Positions 59,203 to 64,000 of a DNA stretch of 64,000 nt are shown piece by piece. This stretch comes from Spiribacter halobius (GTDB lineage: Bacteria; Pseudomonadota; Gammaproteobacteria; Nitrococcales; Nitrococcaceae): contig NZ_CP086615.1 of the NCBI RefSeq assembly GCF_020883455.1, positions 2,232,001 to 2,296,000 of the forward strand. The letters are read 5' to 3'. The translations under genes were made by a program, and so were the position numbers. Position 1 is the first letter of the stretch, and every line of letters begins with the position of its first letter. The notes below the pieces were generated by a model. It did no database searches. It saw only the letters and a list, made by a program, of their open reading frames with translations, and was not told the origin of the DNA.

Positions 59203-59895
59203 TCAGGACTCCACCGCAGGCCGCGGCCGCACCAGGATCTCGTTGACGTCCACGTGCTCCGGCTGGCTCACCGCGTAGATCACCGAGCGAGCCACATCGG
59301 CCGGTGCCAGCGCGTTTTCCGGCGGCTGGTCGAAGAAGGGCGTGTCCACCATGCCGGGCTCGATCAGCGTCACCCGGATACCGCTGCCGCGGAGCTCCTC
59401 GCGCACGCCGTAGCCGATGGCGGTGACCGCCCACTTGCTGGCGCTGTACATGGAGCCCGGGATGGTGACGCGACCGGCGGCGGAGCCCGTGAGCACGAGA
59501 TGGCCACGGCTCTCGCGCAGGGCCGGCAGGGTGTTCTGGGCGGTAAGCGCCACGCCGTGGACGTTGACCAGCAGCATGTCCCGCCAGACGTCCGGGTCGG
59601 CGCCGCTGAACCCGCCCGGAGCGCCGGGGCGCCCGGCGTTGGCGAAGACCACGTCGATGCGCCCGAAGGCTTCGAGGGTGCGGGCCACCATCGCCTTCTG
59701 CTCGCCGTTGTCGGTGACGTCGCAGCGGATGGCAATGGCGCGACCGGCGCCGCCGAGCTCCTGCACCAGGGCCTCGAGCCGCTCGGCGCTGCGGCCGGCC
59801 AGGGCCAGGCGATAGCCTTCGCGGGCAGCGTGGCGGGCGGTTTCGGCGCCGATGCCGCTGGAGGCGCCGGTAATCAGCATCACGGGATCGCTCAC
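59203..59895 (-). CDS. Short-chain dehydrogenase/reductase
   Basis: 230 residues, GTG start. Classical SDR: TGASSGIG (cofactor loop), VFANAG (NAG motif), catalytic Ser in VLTGSAAGR and Tyr-Lys in YSASKWAV. An Arg after the first beta strand pair (LAGRSAERL) suggests NADP(H). Resembles YdfG-type 3-hydroxy-acid dehydrogenases. Operonic with the dehalogenase, so it may act on a hydroxy-acid product; that link is speculative. Confidence 0.88.
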   Translation of the reverse strand: MSDPVMLITGASSGIGAETARHAAREGYRLALAGRSAERLEALVQELGGAGRAIAIRCDVTDNGEQKAMVARTLEAFGRIDVVFANAGRPGAPGGFSGADPDVWRDMLLVNVHGVALTAQNTLPALRESRGHLVLTGSAAGRVTIPGSMYSASKWAVTAIGYGVREELRGSGIRVTLIEPGMVDTPFFDQPPENALAPADVARSVIYAVSQPEHVDVNEILVRPRPAVES

Positions 59896-59967
59896 GGGGA
59901 AGTCTCCTGTGTCGGTCTACCAGTGCCCAGCAGCATTGGGCTGCGACGCTTCGGGCTCAACCCCCGT

Positions 59968-61407
59968 CTACTGCGCGGCGGTGGCGGGCGCGGCGAGGTC
60001 CTGCTCGAGCACCGCACGATATTCGCGGATGCGCTGGACGTAGCGGACCGGCTCCGAGCCCCGGGCGTAGCCGTAGCGCAGGTCCCGGTAGTAGCGCTCG
60101 TCCGCCAGCAGGGGCAGCACGGTCTTCATGTCGCTCCACAGATGCGGGCTCAGGTCGAGCTCCCGGGCCAGGCTCTGGGCGTCGTGCATATGGCCGCGGC
60201 CGATGTTGTAGGCGGCGAGGGCAAGGAAAGTGCGGTCCGGCTCGGGCACCGCCTCGACGAAGCTATCCTTCATGCGCGCGAGATAGCGGGCGCCACCGAA
60301 GATGCTCTGGCGCGGATCCAGACGGTTCTCCACGCCGAGCTCCCGGGCGGTGGGCAGGGTGAGCATCATGATGCCGCGCACCCCGGTGGGGCTCTGCGCC
60401 TCCGGGTTCCAGTGCGACTCCTGATAGCCCTGAGCGGCGATCAGGCTGAAGGGCAGGTCATGCGCCTCGGCGGCCTCGCGGAACCACTCGCGATAGCGCG
60501 GGAAGCGCTCGTCGATGCGGCGCACGTAGCGGGCGATGTCGACGTAATCGAAGGCCTGGTAGAAGCCGTAGTAGCGATCGGAGATGCGCGTCAGCAGCCC
60601 CGCCTCCTCGGCGCCGGCATGCCAGTCGGCGACGGCGGCGGCGAGGCTGTCGGCGTCCGGCGGCATCACCCAGCCCAGCGACTGGGCGCGGCTGAGGTTG
60701 AAGGGCGCGATCAGCTCCGGGTAGTAGCGGCGGTTTATGTCGACGATGGTCGAATCCGCCACCGTGCAGTCGATCTCCCGCTCCCAGACGCGCCGCAGCA
60801 GGGCCTCGGTATCGACCTCGGCGGTTTCGCGCCAGGCCAGGTCCGGATGACCGTTCGCCTGCAGCTCGGACAGCCGTTCGCTGTAGCTGCTGCCGGCGAT
60901 AACCTCGATCTCGAGGCCCACCAGCTCGGCGACGGTCTCGGGCTGGACATTGTCCCGCCGGCAGACCACCTGCTGGGTCACCTGCTGGTAGGGGGGACCG
61001 AAGCGGAATCGCTCCTCACGAGCCTCGGTGATCGTCAGCCCCGCGGCGGCAATGTCCGCCTCGCCATTGGCGATCCCGGCCAGCGCCTCGGCCACCGTGG
61101 GCACCATCTTCCAGCGCACGGCAAGGCCGAGCTCGGCGGCCAGCGACTTGATCAGGTCATGCTCGGGCCCGGCGGGCTGGTCGTCGCGGTCGATGTACCA
61201 GGTGGTGGGGGCATTGCGGGTGATGACCACCAGCTCGCCACTTTCACGGATAGCCGCGAGGTCGCGTGCCGCTGCCGCAGAGGACTGTCCGGCATCGTCG
61301 CCGGATTCTCCGGATTGCGGCTTGGGATCGGATTCGGAGCCGCAGGCGCCGAGCAGAGCGAGTAGCAGCAGGGGCAGGAGATGTCTCAGGTAGGGAGGAT
61401 GCGGCAT
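59968..61407 (-). CDS. mltF: Membrane-bound lytic murein transglycosylase F
   Basis: 479 residues. Lipoprotein signal with lipobox LLGAC (C22). Then a bacterial solute-binding (SBP_bac_3-like) domain (about 58-285, starting ELVVITRNAPTTWYIDRD), typical of MltF where it regulates activity. A C-terminal SLT domain has catalytic Glu in QGYQESHWNPEAQSPTG and AAYNIGRGHMHDAQ. It cleaves glycan strands to 1,6-anhydro-muropeptides at the outer membrane. Confidence 0.95.
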   Translation of the reverse strand: MPHPPYLRHLLPLLLLALLGACGSESDPKPQSGESGDDAGQSSAAAARDLAAIRESGELVVITRNAPTTWYIDRDDQPAGPEHDLIKSLAAELGLAVRWKMVPTVAEALAGIANGEADIAAAGLTITEAREERFRFGPPYQQVTQQVVCRRDNVQPETVAELVGLEIEVIAGSSYSERLSELQANGHPDLAWRETAEVDTEALLRRVWEREIDCTVADSTIVDINRRYYPELIAPFNLSRAQSLGWVMPPDADSLAAAVADWHAGAEEAGLLTRISDRYYGFYQAFDYVDIARYVRRIDERFPRYREWFREAAEAHDLPFSLIAAQGYQESHWNPEAQSPTGVRGIMMLTLPTARELGVENRLDPRQSIFGGARYLARMKDSFVEAVPEPDRTFLALAAYNIGRGHMHDAQSLARELDLSPHLWSDMKTVLPLLADERYYRDLRYGYARGSEPVRYVQRIREYRAVLEQDLAAPATAAQ

Positions 61408-61491
61408 GGGGCTGGTGGTGGCTCGCGTCGTGCCGCTGACGGCGACGGTGCGTGCAGAGTACCACGGTCGCCGAAATCTCCCGCGCCGGGG

Positions 61492-62679
61492 TCAGCGGGC
61501 GCCGTCCGCGGGCGTGCTCCCGGCGCCCTCCACGGTCTCGCCGGGTGCGCGCCCCTCGATCCCCGCGAGCCACTCGTTGAAGGTCTTCCGGATGCGGTCG
61601 TGGGTGCGTGCGTACCAGTCCACGTCCTTGACGATGGCGTTGCGGGCATTGATCGGGTGCGTGGGCAGGTAGGGCTGCATGTCCACGCCGGCGCTGACGT
61701 GGGTGGAGACGCGGCGCATGGCGGATTCCCGCGCGGGGCCATAGGGCAGATGGCGGGCGAACTCCGCCAGCGCCGGGGTGCTGGTGGCAAAGCGGATGAA
61801 GCGTCGCGCCGCCCCGGGATTCGGCGCACCGGCGGCAATGGCCCAGTTCTCGTACTCCTGGATCTGCCCGTCCCGCAGGATCTCGATGGGCGCTCCCTCC
61901 ACCGCGCGGGCATGGAAGAAGCGGCCGTTGTAGCCGGTGGCCATCACCACCTCACCCTTGGCAAGCAGCGCCACGGGCTCGTCGCCGCCCTCCCACCAGA
62001 CCGCCGATGGCGCGATCCGCTCGAGCCGGCGCAGGGCGAGCCCGATGCCGCGTGGGGTACTGAGCAGTGGGTAGAGGTCCTGGCGCGGCACCCCGTAGGA
62101 GAGCAGGGCCCACTCCAGATTGCCGAACGGGGCGCGTTGCAGCGCGCGCCGGCCCGGGAAACGGTCGGTGTCGAACAGATCCGCTACCCGCCGCGGCCGG
62201 ATGCCCGGGAAGGCGCGCCGATCGTAGGCGATAACCGTGGTGTACACGGTATGCGTGATGCCGCAGCGGCTGAACGCGCCGTCGATGAAGTCGCGGCCGG
62301 GGGGCAGGCCCTCCGGCGAGGGCGGCGGCAGATCGGCGTCGAGCGGCTGCAGCAGGCCCTCGTCGCAGGCGGCCAGGGTGTCGCTCATGGTCATGTCCAC
62401 CACGTCCCAGGCGACCTCGCCCCGTCGGTGCTGGGCGCGCAGCTCCGCCAGCCCGCCATCGTAGCGGGCGATGTCCACCTCGATGCCGGTGCGCTCGGTG
62501 AAGGGCTGGAACAGCGCGGCCTGCTGCGCCGCTTCGTAGGCGCCGCCCCAGGTGGCGATCGTGATCCGCGGCGGCGAGGACGCCTCCCCCGAGGCGTCGG
62601 CGCTGCCGAAGAGCGCGAGGGTTGCGGCAAGCATGGCCCCCGACCAGCGTGCGGGCTTTCTCGCGTCGTCAGCCGGCAC
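61492..62679 (-). CDS. ABC transporter periplasmic substrate-binding protein (spermidine/putrescine type)
   Basis: 395 residues from a GTG with a strong GAGGAGG ribosome site inside the ClC gene end. Signal peptide around AMLAATLALFGSADASGEA. The mature protein begins ITIATWGGAYEAAQQAALFQPFTERTGIEVDI, characteristic of PotD/PotF-like class II binding proteins. VKDVDWYARTHDRIRKTFNEWLAG is at the C-terminus. No permease or ATPase genes are adjacent, so it is an orphan binding protein here. A frame extending to 62781 is overlap only. Confidence 0.85.
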   Translation of the reverse strand: MPADDARKPARWSGAMLAATLALFGSADASGEASSPPRITIATWGGAYEAAQQAALFQPFTERTGIEVDIARYDGGLAELRAQHRRGEVAWDVVDMTMSDTLAACDEGLLQPLDADLPPPSPEGLPPGRDFIDGAFSRCGITHTVYTTVIAYDRRAFPGIRPRRVADLFDTDRFPGRRALQRAPFGNLEWALLSYGVPRQDLYPLLSTPRGIGLALRRLERIAPSAVWWEGGDEPVALLAKGEVVMATGYNGRFFHARAVEGAPIEILRDGQIQEYENWAIAAGAPNPGAARRFIRFATSTPALAEFARHLPYGPARESAMRRVSTHVSAGVDMQPYLPTHPINARNAIVKDVDWYARTHDRIRKTFNEWLAGIEGRAPGETVEGAGSTPADGAR

Positions 62680-64000
62680 CCTGTTCCTCCTCGCGGATCT
62701 CCGCGTGTGCCGAGCGCTCTGCCTGGGCGAGCGCGGCGGTGGTGACCACACCCAGGAAACGCCGCCGACCGCGCGCCGCAACCACGGGAAGCGCCTTGGC
62801 GCCGACGCCGTGGGCGCGGTGCAGGGCCTCCCAGAGCGAGCTCTCCGGCGTGAGCAGTGGCCAGTCCGGGGTGCTGACCTCGCCGAGGCGCGTCCCCCGG
62901 CCGCACGCCCGGAGCGCGGGCGCCGTGACCGTTCCCCGGTAGCGCTCGTCCGCGTCCACCAGAAAGCCCTCCTCGTCGCCGTTGCGCTCGAGTGACGCCA
63001 GGGCCTCCTGTGGCGTGGCCCCGGGGTCGAGCCGCGTGCAGCGCTCGCTGACCAGTGACGCCACCGGCCGCCCCTGGAGCACCGCCTGATCGCGGCCGGC
63101 GGCCAGGTCCAGGCCGCGCCGGTGGAGCTGCACGTCGAACAGGGAACGGCCGAACAGGCGGGCGGCGAGCAGATTGGCGAGCGCGAGGCTGGCCAGCGCC
63201 GCGGTGGTCAGCGTGTAGCTTGCCGTGAGCTCGAAGACGATCAGCAGCGTGGCCAGCGGCGCACCGATGACGGGGGCGGTGACGGCCACCATGCCGCAGA
63301 CCGCATACACCACCATGCTGGCGTGCTCGGCGCCGGGCAGGAAGTCGGCGAAGCCGCCGCAGAGGGCACCGAACAGCGCCCCGATGACGAGCGCCGGGCT
63401 GAACACCCCGCCGCTGAATCCGAAGCCGAGGCAGAGCGCCGTCGCCGCCAGCTTGGCCACCATGATCAGTGCCAGCTCGCCGTCGCCGTAGGCGCCCTCG
63501 ATGGTGGCAAAGCGCAGCGTCGTGCCGCCGATGCCGAGGATATCCGGCAGCCAGAGCGCGGTCAGCCCAATGGCGGCCCCCGCGGCGGCGGGCCGCAGCA
63601 CCGCCGGAATCCGGGTGCGCGGTGCCCAGCGCCCCACCCACAGAATGGCGTGCATGTAGGTGACGGCCAGCAGTGCGCCGACGCCGCCGATGGCGACGAA
63701 CCCTGCGTACTCCCACGCATGCACGATCTCCGCGGAGGCGACGTAGAACAGCGCCTCGCGCTCGAACAGCAGGCCCTCCACGACGTAGCCCATCACCGCC
63801 GCCGCGGCCACCGGCGCGAAGGCCCGCAGCGCGTAGTGACGCAGCACCACCTCGTGGGCGAACAGAATCCCGGCGATGGGCGCCTTGAAGGCGGTGGCAA
63901 TGGCCGCGGCCACCCCGCAGGCGATGGCGATGTTGTCGTCCGAGCGCCCGCAGCGGAACAGCCGCGCCGCGCCGGAGCCGAGGCTGCCGCCGAGGTGCAC
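62669..64000 (-). CDS. ClC-family chloride channel/antiporter with C-terminal CBS pair (5' end outside window)
   Basis: 443 residues visible, open at the right edge. Membrane part: AIACGVAAAIATAFKAPIAGILFAHEV and GFGFSGGVFSPALVIGALFG, which correspond to two selectivity-filter segments of ClC proteins. Further helices follow, then two CBS motifs (VASLVSERCTRLDPGATPQEAL and VVAARGRRRFLGVVTTAALA). The gating-glutamate segment (GxEGP) lies just beyond the window, so channel versus H+/Cl- antiporter cannot be decided. Confidence 0.88.
   Translation of the reverse strand: MHLGGSLGSGAARLFRCGRSDDNIAIACGVAAAIATAFKAPIAGILFAHEVVLRHYALRAFAPVAAAAVMGYVVEGLLFEREALFYVASAEIVHAWEYAGFVAIGGVGALLAVTYMHAILWVGRWAPRTRIPAVLRPAAAGAAIGLTALWLPDILGIGGTTLRFATIEGAYGDGELALIMVAKLAATALCLGFGFSGGVFSPALVIGALFGALCGGFADFLPGAEHASMVVYAVCGMVAVTAPVIGAPLATLLIVFELTASYTLTTAALASLALANLLAARLFGRSLFDVQLHRRGLDLAAGRDQAVLQGRPVASLVSERCTRLDPGATPQEALASLERNGDEEGFLVDADERYRGTVTAPALRACGRGTRLGEVSTPDWPLLTPESSLWEALHRAHGVGAKALPVVAARGRRRFLGVVTTAALAQAERSAHAEIREEEQGAG

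Noticed and set aside
58110-59246. Plus-strand frame through the MITE and opposite the dehalogenase
   Set aside because: Covers palindromic repeat DNA and the antisense of a well-supported gene.
61381-62745. Plus-strand frame of about 450 codons opposite the substrate-binding protein
   Set aside because: Antisense shadow; the minus-strand protein has a clear family start and signal peptide.

Overview
The window is about 64 kb of a high-GC (roughly 70% by eye) gammaproteobacterial chromosome. The gene order lpxB-rnhB-dnaE-accA-tilS-pyrG-kdsA-eno-ftsB-ispD-ispF-truD-surE-pcm-yqaA-nlpD-rpoS is the classical gammaproteobacterial backbone. The PomA/PomB type of flagellar stator, the GnnA/GnnB/LpxA set and the base composition would fit a halophilic or alkaliphilic Ectothiorhodospiraceae/Chromatiales-like bacterium. 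That placement is inference; no 16S gene is present.

Layout. 1-8 kb: end of lpxB, rnhB, then a three-gene cassette on the opposite strand (lpxA-gnnA-gnnB, predicted to build an amide-linked diamino-sugar lipid A), then dnaE. 8-22 kb: the housekeeping block accA to rpoS, interrupted only by the minus-strand smrA-like gene. 22-30 kb: alaC, hom, thrC (alanine/threonine synthesis), a phosphoglycerate-mutase-like gene, recJ and an EAL phosphodiesterase. 30-36 kb: an undescribed two-gene envelope operon, the tail-specific protease prc and an alpha/beta hydrolase. 36-43 kb: pomA-pomB-pilZ behind an excellent sigma-28 promoter, a membrane-anchored VWA protein, an orphan ParA, pyrD and tRNA-Ser(UGA).

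43-64 kb is more accessory. It starts with a 19-bp duplication of the tRNA-Ser 3' end and a decapitated membrane-protein gene. Next come two methyltransferases (one ArsM-like, fused to a membrane domain), an ECF sigma/zinc anti-sigma pair with a candidate target promoter in front of a periplasmic cupin, a second cupin, a CbiX-like protein and a GST. A divergent cluster is built around a fatty-acid alpha-dioxygenase: the dioxygenase and a small membrane protein on one strand; an FAD-linked oxidase, a second small membrane protein, a di-haem cytochrome c, an alpha/beta hydrolase and an EthD-type protein on the other. The window ends with a fluoroacetate-dehalogenase-like enzyme, an SDR, mltF, an ABC substrate-binding protein and a truncated ClC channel with CBS domains.

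Intergenic space holds several palindromic repeat families: about 140-bp CGCAAAGG elements (2 copies), TTCAAAG/CAAGTTA heptamer palindromes (3 copies, always between convergent genes and bordered by long hairpins spanning stop codons), TATCTCACCGAT palindromes (3 copies plus solitary arms), and one 264-bp MITE-like element with perfect terminal inverted repeats and a CTAG target duplication.
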